A stretch of 64,000 nucleotides of DNA from assembly GCF_000286955.2 (NCBI RefSeq), contig NZ_AJYK02000082.1, forward strand, positions 140,178 through 204,177, written 5' to 3'. The position numbers were made by a program, and so were the translations under genes. The notes below the pieces were generated by a model. That model did no database searches. It was not told where the DNA came from and was given only the letters and a program-made list of their open reading frames with translations. Below are positions 8,753-17,384 of the stretch, in pieces (position 1 is the stretch's first letter; each line of letters begins with the position of its first letter). This DNA comes from Vibrio rumoiensis 1S-45. GTDB lineage: Bacteria; Pseudomonadota; Gammaproteobacteria; Enterobacterales; Vibrionaceae.

Positions 8753-10384
8753 ATGGCAATTCACCCAAGAGCAGGTACTAAAACACTACCGGAAGATTTG
8801 ATTAATATTCCAGCTTTAGTCAGTGATTATTATACAAAGGAGCCAGAAGCTGGAAACCGCGCCCATAGTGTTCAGTTTGGTACTTCTGGTCATCGTGGTT
8901 CGTCATCAAAATCAACTTTTAATCAGAGCCATATTCTTGCGATCACTCAGGCTGTTGTTGATGAACGAAATAGCGTGGGTTTAACTGGCCCTATATTTGT
9001 AGGTAAAGACACCCATGCGTTATCTGAGCCAGCTTGTCGTACTGTGTTAGAGGTTTTAGCCGGGAATGGTGTTCAAGTTATTACTCAAGCTGACAATGGT
9101 TATACGCCAACACCAGGTATATCGCATGCAATTTTAACTCATAATCTTACTCATGCTGATAAAGCAGATGGTATTGTGATCACGCCATCTCATAACCCAC
9201 CTCAAGATGGTGGTATCAAATACAACCCAAGCCATGGTGGGCCAGCTGAAGGTGAAATTACTCAGCGTATCGAAGACAATGCCAATCGATATATTGCCAA
9301 TGGTCTGCAAGGGGTTAAACGTTCAGAATTAACCGATTCTCTAAACGCGAAAGATCTCGTTCAACCTTATGTCGATGACTTGGATAATGTGATTGATATG
9401 AATGCGATCCAGCAGTCGGGTCTAAAGATTGGTATCGACCCATTGGGTGGCGCGGGGATTGAATATTGGCGTCGAATCGCTAGTACTTATCAGCTCGATA
9501 TGACTTTAGTCAATGAAACCGTTGATCCTTCTTTTCAATTTATGACATTGGATAAAGATGGTGTGATCCGAATGGATTGTTCGTCTCCCTATGCCATGGC
9601 CAGCTTATTATCATTAAAAGACGATTATGATCTTGCCTTTGGTAATGACCCAGATTACGACCGCCATGGTATTGTGACCCCTGAAGGCTTGATGGACCCT
9701 AATCATTACTTAGCTGTTTGTATTGATTACTTGTTCCGTCATCGTGATGGTTGGGGAAAAGAAGTGCAAGTAGGTAAAACATTAGTATCTAGTGCGATTA
9801 TTGACCGTGTGGTCGCCGAGCTTGGCCGTGAATTGTGCGAAGTTCCAGTTGGCTTTAAATGGTTTGTTGATGGTTTATATGAAGGCCGCTTTGGCTTTGG
9901 TGGTGAAGAAAGCGCTGGAGCGTCATTCTTACGTAAAGATGGCACGCCGTGGTCAACAGATAAAGATGGTATTATTCTTTGCTTACTCGCGGCAGAAATT
10001 ACTGCAGTGACAGGGATGAACCCGCAACAGTACTACAATAAACTTGCAGCCAAGCATGGTGCTTCTGCTTATAACCGTATTCAAGCTGTTGCTAATACTG
10101 AGCAGAAAAATGTGCTGAAAAGTATGTCTGCTGAGATGGTTAGCGCAGATGAATTAGCAGGTGAAAAAATCACGGCTCGACTGACTCATGCCCAAGGTAA
10201 TGGCGGAGCAATTGGCGGATTAAAAGTCACTACTGAAAATGGTTGGTTTGCTGCACGCCCGTCGGGTACGGAAGATATTTATAAAATTTATTGCGAAAGC
10301 TTTAAAGGTTCAGAGCACTTGAAACTAATTGAGCAAGAAGCTCAAGAGATAGTGAATCAAGTGTTTGCTAACGCGGGCCTATAA
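8753..10384 (+). CDS. pgm: Phosphoglucomutase
   Basis: Interconverts glucose-1-phosphate and glucose-6-phosphate. It is an alpha-D-phosphohexomutase of 543 residues. The phosphoserine loop TPSHNPP places the catalytic Ser at residue 146. The Mg-binding loop is DPDYDRHG. The sugar-binding loop is GEESAG and the phosphate-binding loop RPSGTED is near the C-terminus. ATG 8753 has AAAGGA upstream. Confidence 0.98.
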   Translation: MAIHPRAGTKTLPEDLINIPALVSDYYTKEPEAGNRAHSVQFGTSGHRGSSSKSTFNQSHILAITQAVVDERNSVGLTGPIFVGKDTHALSEPACRTVLEVLAGNGVQVITQADNGYTPTPGISHAILTHNLTHADKADGIVITPSHNPPQDGGIKYNPSHGGPAEGEITQRIEDNANRYIANGLQGVKRSELTDSLNAKDLVQPYVDDLDNVIDMNAIQQSGLKIGIDPLGGAGIEYWRRIASTYQLDMTLVNETVDPSFQFMTLDKDGVIRMDCSSPYAMASLLSLKDDYDLAFGNDPDYDRHGIVTPEGLMDPNHYLAVCIDYLFRHRDGWGKEVQVGKTLVSSAIIDRVVAELGRELCEVPVGFKWFVDGLYEGRFGFGGEESAGASFLRKDGTPWSTDKDGIILCLLAAEITAVTGMNPQQYYNKLAAKHGASAYNRIQAVANTEQKNVLKSMSAEMVSADELAGEKITARLTHAQGNGGAIGGLKVTTENGWFAARPSGTEDIYKIYCESFKGSEHLKLIEQEAQEIVNQVFANAGL

Positions 10385-10407
10385 GGCTTAAGCGCAACGA
10401 AAATAAT

Positions 10408-10437
10408 CGCGAGGGCTTAGGCTCTCGCGTTTTTATT
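10408..10437 (+). terminator. Terminator of pgm
   Basis: CGCGAGGGC and GCTCTCGCG arms (one G-T pair) followed by TTTTTATTTT, 24 bp after pgm. It lies between convergent genes. Confidence 0.8.
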
Positions 10438-10458
10438 TTGAGTCACTAGATTATGCGA

Positions 10459-11259
10459 TTAATTATTCGGCCACCTGTCCGGTAAGATAAACCAAAAATC
10501 ACCAGATTCAGATTGGCAGTGTACAAAGTCAACCATCGCTTCAGTTAACTGTGGGTTGTGCTCATTTCTTCCTGTTAACCATTGTCCTTTTTTCAAAAGG
10601 TATAATGCTTCATCTATTTTTTGAAATTCATGCCAAAAACACCAGTAGCCATTGATTTGGCTTGTCTCTATTTCATGGTTTAAACAGTGGCTTGGGATTC
10701 TTTGTTTCTGGAATGGATTCGTGTAAAGCCTGCCTTGCATTAAAAGTTTAGGCTGAATATTGTTGAGGTCTGGGTACTGCTGTACAAAATAGTCGTGGCG
10801 TGACATTTCAAGTTGATGTTCTAGCATATGCGAGAGTTTTAAATCTAAGCGATCTTTACTGTTGGGTCCATACCATAAACCTTCAAATAATAAGTAAAAC
10901 TTGATGGCAACTTCCCAATGTTCAGTTGTTTGATCTAGTTGATTTTCAACGATAAAATCGATAGCACCGAGGGTTCGACCGTTGTGATTCAGTTGTATTT
11001 CTTCGGCAAGTAATTGGTAATCTGGGTGGGATTGAAAGTGCTGCATACATAAATGTTGATACCAAAAACCAAGCCGTGAATTACCGTTATATGAAACAGG
11101 GGAAACGCGATAGTCGTTGTGAAAAGGCGTAGCTATTAATTTTTGACCATCAGGCTTTAATAATGGAGGAGTTGAGGCTATCCATGTTGAAATTTGTTCA
11201 AAGAGGTGAGTTTGCTCTTCAGGGGAAATTGTATACTTCTTCTCCGACACGGTAATCAC
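10459..11259 (-). CDS. DUF1853 family protein
   Basis: A 266-residue cytoplasmic protein recognised as DUF1853. Its core, GRTLGAIDFIV followed about 20 residues later by HWEVAIKFYLL, has the spacing of an acidic residue plus E-x-K seen in the PD-(D/E)XK nuclease fold; that link is an inference from the motif. It lies beside ybgI as in vibrios. Start uncertain: GTG 11259 is very close to AAAGGAAA, while a second GTG at 11250 has looser spacing. Biological role unknown. Confidence 0.75.
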   Translation of the reverse strand: MITVSEKKYTISPEEQTHLFEQISTWIASTPPLLKPDGQKLIATPFHNDYRVSPVSYNGNSRLGFWYQHLCMQHFQSHPDYQLLAEEIQLNHNGRTLGAIDFIVENQLDQTTEHWEVAIKFYLLFEGLWYGPNSKDRLDLKLSHMLEHQLEMSRHDYFVQQYPDLNNIQPKLLMQGRLYTNPFQKQRIPSHCLNHEIETSQINGYWCFWHEFQKIDEALYLLKKGQWLTGRNEHNPQLTEAMVDFVHCQSESGDFWFILPDRWPNN

Positions 11260-11463
11260 TTTCCTTTATTTAAGATTCAGTTTGGATAGGAATCGAGTAA
11301 ATGGCGTTCATTATCCTAATTTTGAGTTACTTAGACTTTTAAACAATTTGTTGTTATAAAACCATGTGTTTCTATAAAGCCATTAGTTGTTATAAATCCA
11401 TAAACGCTAAAAGTACAATGATGTAAAGCTACTCGATAATATTACTAACAAGGCAGTCGTATA

Positions 11464-12222
11464 ATGAATAATTTACAGTTAGAACAACTTTTAAATCAAA
11501 CTCTATCACCCCAGTTAGTAAAAGACTATTGTCCGAATGGTTTACAAGTTGAAGGTTGTACAGAGATTAAAAAAGTTGTGACCGGTGTGACCGCATCGAA
11601 AGCATTAATTGATGCGGCAGTTGAAGCCAATGCCGATGCTCTCCTGGTACATCATGGCTATTTTTGGAAAGGAGAAGCTGAGCCGATTATCGGGATGAAA
11701 GGAGCTAGAATTCGCTCTTTAATTCAGAATAATATGAATTTATATGCATACCACTTACCTTTAGATATTCACCCTCAATTAGGAAATAACGCACAATTAG
11801 CCAATTTATTGGGTATTAAAGTTGAAGGTGGATTGGAAGGGCATGCTCAATCAGTTGCTATGCATGGTTCGTTTGAAAGTGAATTAACTGGCCCAGAACT
11901 GCAAAATAGAATTGAAACCGTATTAAAGCGTAAGCCTTTACATATTGCAGCCGATGATGAAGGTAAAAAGATCAAAACGATTGGTTGGTGTACTGGTGGT
12001 GGGCAAGATTATTTGGAATTAGCCGCTAAATTTGGCTTAGACGCCTTTATATCTGGGGAGATATCAGAGCGGACAACCTATATTGCCAGAGAGTTAGGCA
12101 TTCATTATTTTGCTGCTGGTCACCATGCGACAGAACGTTATGGTGTTAAGGCTTTAGGAGGGTGGCTAGCAAAAGAGCATGGCCTTGATGTTGAGTTTAT
12201 TGATATTGATAATCCAGTTTAA
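11464..12222 (+). CDS. ybgI: Nif3-like dinuclear metal-binding protein YbgI
   Basis: NIF3 family protein of 252 residues, annotated in databases as GTP cyclohydrolase 1 type 2 homolog although its physiological role is unsettled. Metal ligands are visible in LLVHHGYFWKGE (His-His) near residue 61-70, in HLPLDIHPQLGNN near 100, and in GHHATERYG near the C-terminus. Length is usual. It is convergent with gltA across a shared terminator. Confidence 0.93.
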   Translation: MNNLQLEQLLNQTLSPQLVKDYCPNGLQVEGCTEIKKVVTGVTASKALIDAAVEANADALLVHHGYFWKGEAEPIIGMKGARIRSLIQNNMNLYAYHLPLDIHPQLGNNAQLANLLGIKVEGGLEGHAQSVAMHGSFESELTGPELQNRIETVLKRKPLHIAADDEGKKIKTIGWCTGGGQDYLELAAKFGLDAFISGEISERTTYIARELGIHYFAAGHHATERYGVKALGGWLAKEHGLDVEFIDIDNPV

Positions 12223-12269
12223 AGGCATAATATTCTACCTTTAAATATTCAAAGTTATGAAGCTTTCAA

Positions 12270-12304
12270 TAAAAAGCGCCACTTACATCGTAAGTGGCGC
12301 TTTT
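12270..12304. terminator. Bidirectional terminator between ybgI and gltA
   Basis: A perfect stem AAAAGCGCCACTTAC / GTAAGTGGCGCTTTT with a 3-nt loop, flanked by A-run and T-run, lies between convergent genes. Confidence 0.92.
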
Positions 12305-12329
12305 GCCTTCATCTAGCTAATTGAAGCCA

Positions 12330-13619
12330 TTACTCTCTTTCTTGAAGAGGGGTAAAGTCACGGCTAGATTGACCTGTATATAACTGACGTGGACGACCAA
12401 TACGGTTGTCTGGGTCTGCGTGCATTTCGTTCCAATGTGCAATCCAACCGATTGTACGAGAAAGGGCGAAAATTACGGTAAACATTGATACTGGAATACC
12501 GATGGCTTTCAGGATGATGCCTGAGTAGAAATCAACGTTCGGGTAAAGTTTCTTCTCAATGAAGTATGGGTCAGAAAGTGCGATACGTTCTAATTCCATT
12601 GCAACATCAAGTAGAGGATCGTCAATGTTTAGTTCAGACAATACATCATGACAAGCTTGACGCATTACTGTTGCACGAGGGTCGTGGTTTTTATAAACAC
12701 GGTGACCAAAGCCCATCAAACGGAATGGGTCTTTTTTATCTTTAGCTTTTGCTACGTATTCTTCAATGTTGTCGACGCTGCCAATTTCTTCAAGCATACG
12801 TAAACATGCTTCGTTTGCTCCGCCATGAGCAGGCCCCCAAAGTGATGCGATACCCGCTGCAATACATGCAAATGGGTTTGCACCAGAAGAACCTGCAAGA
12901 CGTACCGTTGACGTAGAAGCGTTTTGTTCATGATCTGCGTGTAATGTGAATATCTTATCCATTGCGCGAGCAACTACAGGATTCACATTGTATTCTTCAC
13001 ATGGGTTAGCAAACATCATATGCAAGAAATTACTTGCGTAATCTAAGTCATTACGTGGGTAGATGAATGGTTGGCCAATTGAATATTTGTAACACATAGA
13101 CGCTAATGTTGGCATTTTCGACAATAGGCGGAAAGCGGTAATTTCACGGTGTGTTTCGTTATTGATATCTAGAGAGTCGTGGTAGAAAGCAGCTAATGCA
13201 CCTACAACACCACACATGACCGCCATTGGGTGAGCATCACGACGGAAACCATGGAAGAAGCTAGCAATTTGCTCATGAACCATAGTGTGTTTTGAGACGA
13301 TTTGTTTGAATTTTTCGTATTCAGTGCGAGTCGGTGCTTCTCCATAAAGTAGGATGTAGCATACCTCTAAATAATCAGCATTGTTTGCAAGTTGATCGAT
13401 AGGATAGCCGCGGTGTAGAAGGATACCTTTACCGCCATCGATGTACGTGATTTGGGATTCGCAAGATGCAGTAGCAAGAAAACCAGGGTCAAAGGTAAAG
13501 TAACCACTAGCACCTAGTTTGCGAACATCCACAACGTCTGGACCATTTGTTCCACTTAAAATTGGGAGCTCAATAGGTGCTTGCCCTTCTATATGAAGGG
13601 TCGCTTTCTTATCCGCCAT
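12330..13619 (-). CDS. gltA: Citrate synthase (type II, NADH-sensitive class)
   Basis: Condenses oxaloacetate and acetyl-CoA at the entry of the TCA cycle. It has 429 residues, the length of the hexameric gram-negative type. The active-site region [15 protein letters not shown], the motif [15 protein letters not shown] and the late catalytic Asp ([10 protein letters not shown]) are all present. ATG 13619 follows GGAGAATG on the minus strand. It is divergent from sdhCDAB with a shared 393-bp control region. Confidence 0.98.
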   Translation of the reverse strand: MADKKATLHIEGQAPIELPILSGTNGPDVVDVRKLGASGYFTFDPGFLATASCESQITYIDGGKGILLHRGYPIDQLANNADYLEVCYILLYGEAPTRTEYEKFKQIVSKHTMVHEQIASFFHGFRRDAHPMAVMCGVVGALAAFYHDSLDINNETHREITAFRLLSKMPTLASMCYKYSIGQPFIYPRNDLDYASNFLHMMFANPCEEYNVNPVVARAMDKIFTLHADHEQNASTSTVRLAGSSGANPFACIAAGIASLWGPAHGGANEACLRMLEEIGSVDNIEEYVAKAKDKKDPFRLMGFGHRVYKNHDPRATVMRQACHDVLSELNIDDPLLDVAMELERIALSDPYFIEKKLYPNVDFYSGIILKAIGIPVSMFTVIFALSRTIGWIAHWNEMHADPDNRIGRPRQLYTGQSSRDFTPLQERE

Positions 13620-14012
13620 GACATTCTCCTTTGTATATGATTAATCCGTCCAGGATATTTTGTGTGGGCTTTTTGTACTCAGATTAGAGCTTAAAGTCAA
13701 TTAATCTACACGGTTATGTGTGCTGGTTTTGATTTTTCACATGGAAAAAGTTAAAAATATGTTCTATGTAGCATATTTTGTTACATGAATTGAATTTATA
13801 TGCTAGCAGCGTATAGTGCGAATTGGAGATATTGGTTAACGCCTTATTTTATCAAGAGTTTGGAAGTTCAGCTATTGATAAGATAGAAATTTAATTAACA
13901 AAAAATTCATAAATAAACTGGGTGTTATGGACTGAACTTGTTAATTAAATCGTAACAAGGTGTTGATTATTCTATGTCTATAACTATAAATAAATGCTCT
14001 AGATGGAGCTGA
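13620..14012. other. gltA-sdhC divergent control region
   Basis: A 393-bp A/T-rich gap without a credible gene. It should hold the divergent gltA and sdhC promoters. Two ArcA-P-like boxes (listed separately) sit on the sdh side. No convincing hairpin or riboswitch was seen. Confidence 0.7.
13891..13948. promoter_or_regulatory. Two ArcA-P-like boxes upstream of sdhC
   Basis: TGTTAATTAA occurs at 13939-13948 on the plus strand and again at 13891-13900 on the minus strand. Both match the E. coli ArcA-P consensus [A/T]GTTAATTA[A/T] exactly. They lie 65-122 bp before the sdhC start. ArcA represses sdh in E. coli under low oxygen, so the same control is likely here; binding is inferred. Confidence 0.6.
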
Positions 14013-14405
14013 GTGAGCACACCCGTGAAAAAAAGAAAATCCAGACCGGTTAATTTAGATTTACAAACGATACATTTCCCGATTTCCGCAATAGCATCCA
14101 TCGTGCACCGTGTTTCTGGTGTCATTATGTTTGTTTCTGTTGGTATCTTATTATGGCTACTCGCCACTTCATTATCTTCTCCTGTAGGTTTTGCCAAAGC
14201 TTCAAATCTTGTTGATGGCTTTGTGGTGAAATTTATTCTTTGGGGCATCCTTACAGCATTGGCATACCATATATGTGGTGGTATTCGTCATTTGTTGATG
14301 GACCTAAAATATTTTGAAGAATTAGAAAGTGGTGCATTGACTGCAAAAGTAGTATTCGGTGCAACAGCTGTATTATCGGTATTGGCAGGAGTTCTTGTAT
14401 GGTAA
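14013..14405 (+). CDS. sdhC: Succinate dehydrogenase cytochrome b556 subunit
   Basis: Membrane anchor of complex II, 130 residues, three transmembrane helices. The family signature RPVNLDLQTIHFPISAIASI and HRVSG is at the N-terminus and the heme-ligand histidine lies in AYHICGGIRHLLMD. GTG 14013 is chosen for GGAG upstream and the conserved N-terminus. It overlaps sdhD by 7 bp. Confidence 0.95.
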   Translation: MSTPVKKRKSRPVNLDLQTIHFPISAIASIVHRVSGVIMFVSVGILLWLLATSLSSPVGFAKASNLVDGFVVKFILWGILTALAYHICGGIRHLLMDLKYFEELESGALTAKVVFGATAVLSVLAGVLVW

Positions 14406-14746
14406 AGCACATCTCTTCATTCGGACGTAATGGAGTTCATGATTACCTCTTAATTCGCGCAACCGGCATTATCATGGCACTTTATACAGTGTATATGATG
14501 TGCTTTTTCGCATTTGGGCCAGATATTAATTATCTTACATGGCATTCGTTTTTTGGCGGAACTGTCACTAAAGTCTTCACCATGATTGCCTTGTTGTGTG
14601 TGCTTGTTCATGCATGGATTGGTTTATGGCAAGTTTTAACCGACTACGTTAAACCAGCATTAATACGTTCTTTATTACAATTAGCCGTGATCGTGACATT
14701 AGTTGCGTATTTCTTCTCTGGTCTATTTATTCTGTGGGGTGTGTAA
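14399..14746 (+). CDS. sdhD: Succinate dehydrogenase membrane anchor subunit
   Basis: Second hydrophobic subunit of complex II, 115 residues with three helices. GRNGVHDYLLIRATG near the start and VLVHAWIGLWQVLTDYV (heme and quinone-site region) are typical. It overlaps sdhC and ends directly before sdhA, indicating translational coupling. Confidence 0.95.
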   Translation: MVKHISSFGRNGVHDYLLIRATGIIMALYTVYMMCFFAFGPDINYLTWHSFFGGTVTKVFTMIALLCVLVHAWIGLWQVLTDYVKPALIRSLLQLAVIVTLVAYFFSGLFILWGV

Positions 14747-16513
14747 GTGAGTATTCCCGTTCGTGAATTCGATGCCGTAGTTATCGGCGCAGGTGGTGCT
14801 GGTATGCGCGCTGCCTTACAAATTTCTGAGCAAGGCCTATCGTGTGCGTTGTTATCAAAAGTATTTCCAACTCGTTCTCATACTGTTTCAGCGCAAGGTG
14901 GTATTACGGTTGCGCTCGGTAATTCACATAAAGATGATTGGCAATGGCACATGTACGATACCGTAAAAGGTTCAGATTACATTGGTGACCAAAACGCTAT
15001 TGAATATATGTGTAAAAATGGTCCTGAATCTGTTATTGAATTAGAAAAAATGGGTCTTCCTTTTTCTCGTTTTGAAGATGGTTCTATTTATCAGCGTCCA
15101 TTTGGTGGTCAATCAAAAGATTTTGGTGGTGAGCAAGCTGCACGTACTGCTGCTGCTGCTGACCGTACTGGTCACGCATTGCTTCATACTTTGTACCAAC
15201 AAAACATTAAGCATAAAACGACGATTTTTTCTGAGTGGTATGCGCTGGATTTAGTGAAAAATGAAGATGGTGCTGTGCTAGGTACCACTGCACTTTGCAT
15301 GGAAACGGGCGAAATTTGCTACTTTAAAGCCAAGGCAACTATCTTAGCTACCGGTGGCGCAGGTCGTATTTACCAATCAACAACTAATGCTCACATTAAT
15401 ACTGGTGATGGTGTTGGAATGGCGCTGCGTGCTGGCGTTCCAATGCAAGATATTGAAATGTGGCAATTCCACCCAACCGGTATTGCTGGTGCTGGTGTGT
15501 TAGTAACCGAAGGCTGTCGTGGAGAAGGTGGTTACCTTCTTAATAATGATGGTGAGCGTTTCATGGAGCGTTATGCGCCGAATGCGAAAGATCTTGCGGG
15601 TCGTGACGTGGTCGCTCGTTCAATGATGATTGAAATCCGTGAAGGTCGTGGTTGTGAAGGTCCTTGGGGTCCACATATCAAACTAAAGCTGGATCATTTA
15701 GGTAAAGATGTTCTGGATGCTCGTCTTCCAGGTATTCTTGAATTATCTCGTACTTTTGCTCACGTAGATCCTGTGAAAGAACCAATTCCAGTTATCCCTA
15801 CTTGTCACTACATGATGGGTGGTGTGCCAACTCAGGTTTCTGGCCAAGCGATCAAACAAGATGAAAATGGTAACGATGTTGAAGTTCAAGGTTTGTTTGC
15901 CTGTGGCGAAATTGCATCAGTATCAGTACACGGTGCAAATCGCTTAGGTGGTAACTCACTGCTTGACCTTGTGGTATTTGGTCGTGCAACGGGTTTACAC
16001 CTTGGTGAAACATTACAAGCACAAGCAGAGGCTCGCCCTGCAACCGAAGCGGATATTCAAGCATCACTTGCTCGTTATAACCGCTGGGAAAATAGTACTG
16101 GTGGTGAAGATCCTGTTCAAATTCGTAAAGATCTTCAAAGTTGCATGCAAAACAACTTCTCGGTTTTCCGTGAAGGTGATGCAATGGCACAAGGTCTGGA
16201 AGAGCTTAAAGCAATTCGTGAACGTCTTAAAAATGCTTACCTATCAGATAAGTCGACAGAATTTAACACCCAACGTATTGAGTGTTTAGAGCTGGATAAC
16301 TTGATGGAAACTGCGTTTGCAACCGCTGTTGCGGCTAACTACCGTACAGAAAGCCGTGGTGCGCATGCTCGTTTTGATTTCCCAGATCGTGATGATGCGA
16401 ACTGGTTATGCCATTCTATCTACAATCCGGTAACGGAAGCGATGTCTAAGCGTGATGTTAATATGCAACCAGTATTACGTGAAGCCTTCCCACCTAAAGC
16501 TCGTGTCTACTAA
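14747..16513 (+). CDS. sdhA: Succinate dehydrogenase flavoprotein subunit
   Basis: Catalytic subunit that oxidises succinate to fumarate. It has 588 residues, as in E. coli. The FAD-binding [10 protein letters not shown] is near residue 15. The covalent FAD histidine lies in the motif [11 protein letters not shown] near 45. Substrate motifs [11 protein letters not shown] and the active-site Arg region (GRDVVARSM) are present. GTG 14747 directly follows the sdhD stop. Confidence 0.98.
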   Translation: MSIPVREFDAVVIGAGGAGMRAALQISEQGLSCALLSKVFPTRSHTVSAQGGITVALGNSHKDDWQWHMYDTVKGSDYIGDQNAIEYMCKNGPESVIELEKMGLPFSRFEDGSIYQRPFGGQSKDFGGEQAARTAAAADRTGHALLHTLYQQNIKHKTTIFSEWYALDLVKNEDGAVLGTTALCMETGEICYFKAKATILATGGAGRIYQSTTNAHINTGDGVGMALRAGVPMQDIEMWQFHPTGIAGAGVLVTEGCRGEGGYLLNNDGERFMERYAPNAKDLAGRDVVARSMMIEIREGRGCEGPWGPHIKLKLDHLGKDVLDARLPGILELSRTFAHVDPVKEPIPVIPTCHYMMGGVPTQVSGQAIKQDENGNDVEVQGLFACGEIASVSVHGANRLGGNSLLDLVVFGRATGLHLGETLQAQAEARPATEADIQASLARYNRWENSTGGEDPVQIRKDLQSCMQNNFSVFREGDAMAQGLEELKAIRERLKNAYLSDKSTEFNTQRIECLELDNLMETAFATAVAANYRTESRGAHARFDFPDRDDANWLCHSIYNPVTEAMSKRDVNMQPVLREAFPPKARVY

Positions 16514-16527
16514 GGGAGATAAAGTAA

Positions 16528-17241
16528 ATGAACGTGAATTTCTCTTTGTACCGATATAATCCGGATACAGATAAAAAGCCTTACATGAAGGATTACTCGC
16601 TTGAAGTAAAAGAAGGCTCTGACATGATGGTGTTGGACGCATTGATTTTATTAAAAGAACAAGATCCAAGCATCTCTTTCCGCCGTTCATGTCGTGAAGG
16701 TGTGTGTGGTTCGGATGGCTTAAACATGAATGGTAAAAATGGCCTTGCGTGTATCACTCCGTTATCAGCATTGCTTGGTAAAGGTAAAGTGATCATTCGC
16801 CCACTACCTGGTTTACCAGTAGTTCGTGACTTGATTGTTGATATGGCTCAGTTCTACGATAACTATGCAAAAGTGAAGCCGTATTTGATCAATGATGGTG
16901 AGTTACCACCATCACGTGAGCACTTACAATCTCCTGAAGATCGTGCGCACCTTGATGGTTTATACGATTGTATTATGTGTGCATGTTGTACAACATCATG
17001 CCCATCATTCTGGTGGAACCCTGATAAATTTATTGGACCTGCAGGTTTACTTGCTGCTTACCGTTGGTTAATTGATAGCCGAGATACTGCAACAGATGAA
17101 CGCTTATCAAATCTTGACGATGCATTTAGCGTTTTCCGTTGCCATGAGATCATGAATTGTGTAAGTGTGTGTCCTAAAGGATTAAATCCAACCAAAGCGA
17201 TTGGTCACATTAAAACTATGTTGATTAATCGTTCGGTGTAA
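16528..17241 (+). CDS. sdhB: Succinate dehydrogenase iron-sulfur subunit
   Basis: Electron-transfer subunit, 237 residues. The 2Fe-2S motif is in SCREGVCGSDG. The 4Fe-4S motif is CIMCACCTTSCP and the 3Fe-4S ligands lie in CHEIMNCVSVCPKGLNP. GGGAGAT precedes ATG 16528, 14 bp after sdhA. Confidence 0.98.
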   Translation: MNVNFSLYRYNPDTDKKPYMKDYSLEVKEGSDMMVLDALILLKEQDPSISFRRSCREGVCGSDGLNMNGKNGLACITPLSALLGKGKVIIRPLPGLPVVRDLIVDMAQFYDNYAKVKPYLINDGELPPSREHLQSPEDRAHLDGLYDCIMCACCTTSCPSFWWNPDKFIGPAGLLAAYRWLIDSRDTATDERLSNLDDAFSVFRCHEIMNCVSVCPKGLNPTKAIGHIKTMLINRSV

Positions 17242-17252
17242 AAATTTAAAAA

Positions 17253-17297
17253 TTGCTCTTTATGAGCAACGAACAGTCGGCTTCTAATGAGCCGACT
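17253..17297 (+). promoter_or_regulatory. Tandem intercistronic hairpins between sdhB and sucA
   Basis: TTGCTC-N5-GAGCAA (17253-17269) and AGTCGGCT-N7-AGCCGACT (17275-17297) are adjacent stem-loops without a T-tract. They are more likely mRNA-stabilising or processing elements inside the sdh-suc transcript than terminators. Confidence 0.55.
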
Positions 17298-17384
17298 ATC
17301 ATTCGACACTTATTACTCGGATAATTGGTAGTTTGAATAATAATGGTCGAGGCATAATTGAAACCTAACAGGTTAAGGGAAAAT

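Noticed and set aside
13967..14248. Minus-strand frame over the sdhC start
   Set aside because: It lies antisense to sdhC, which is unmistakable, and has no family match.
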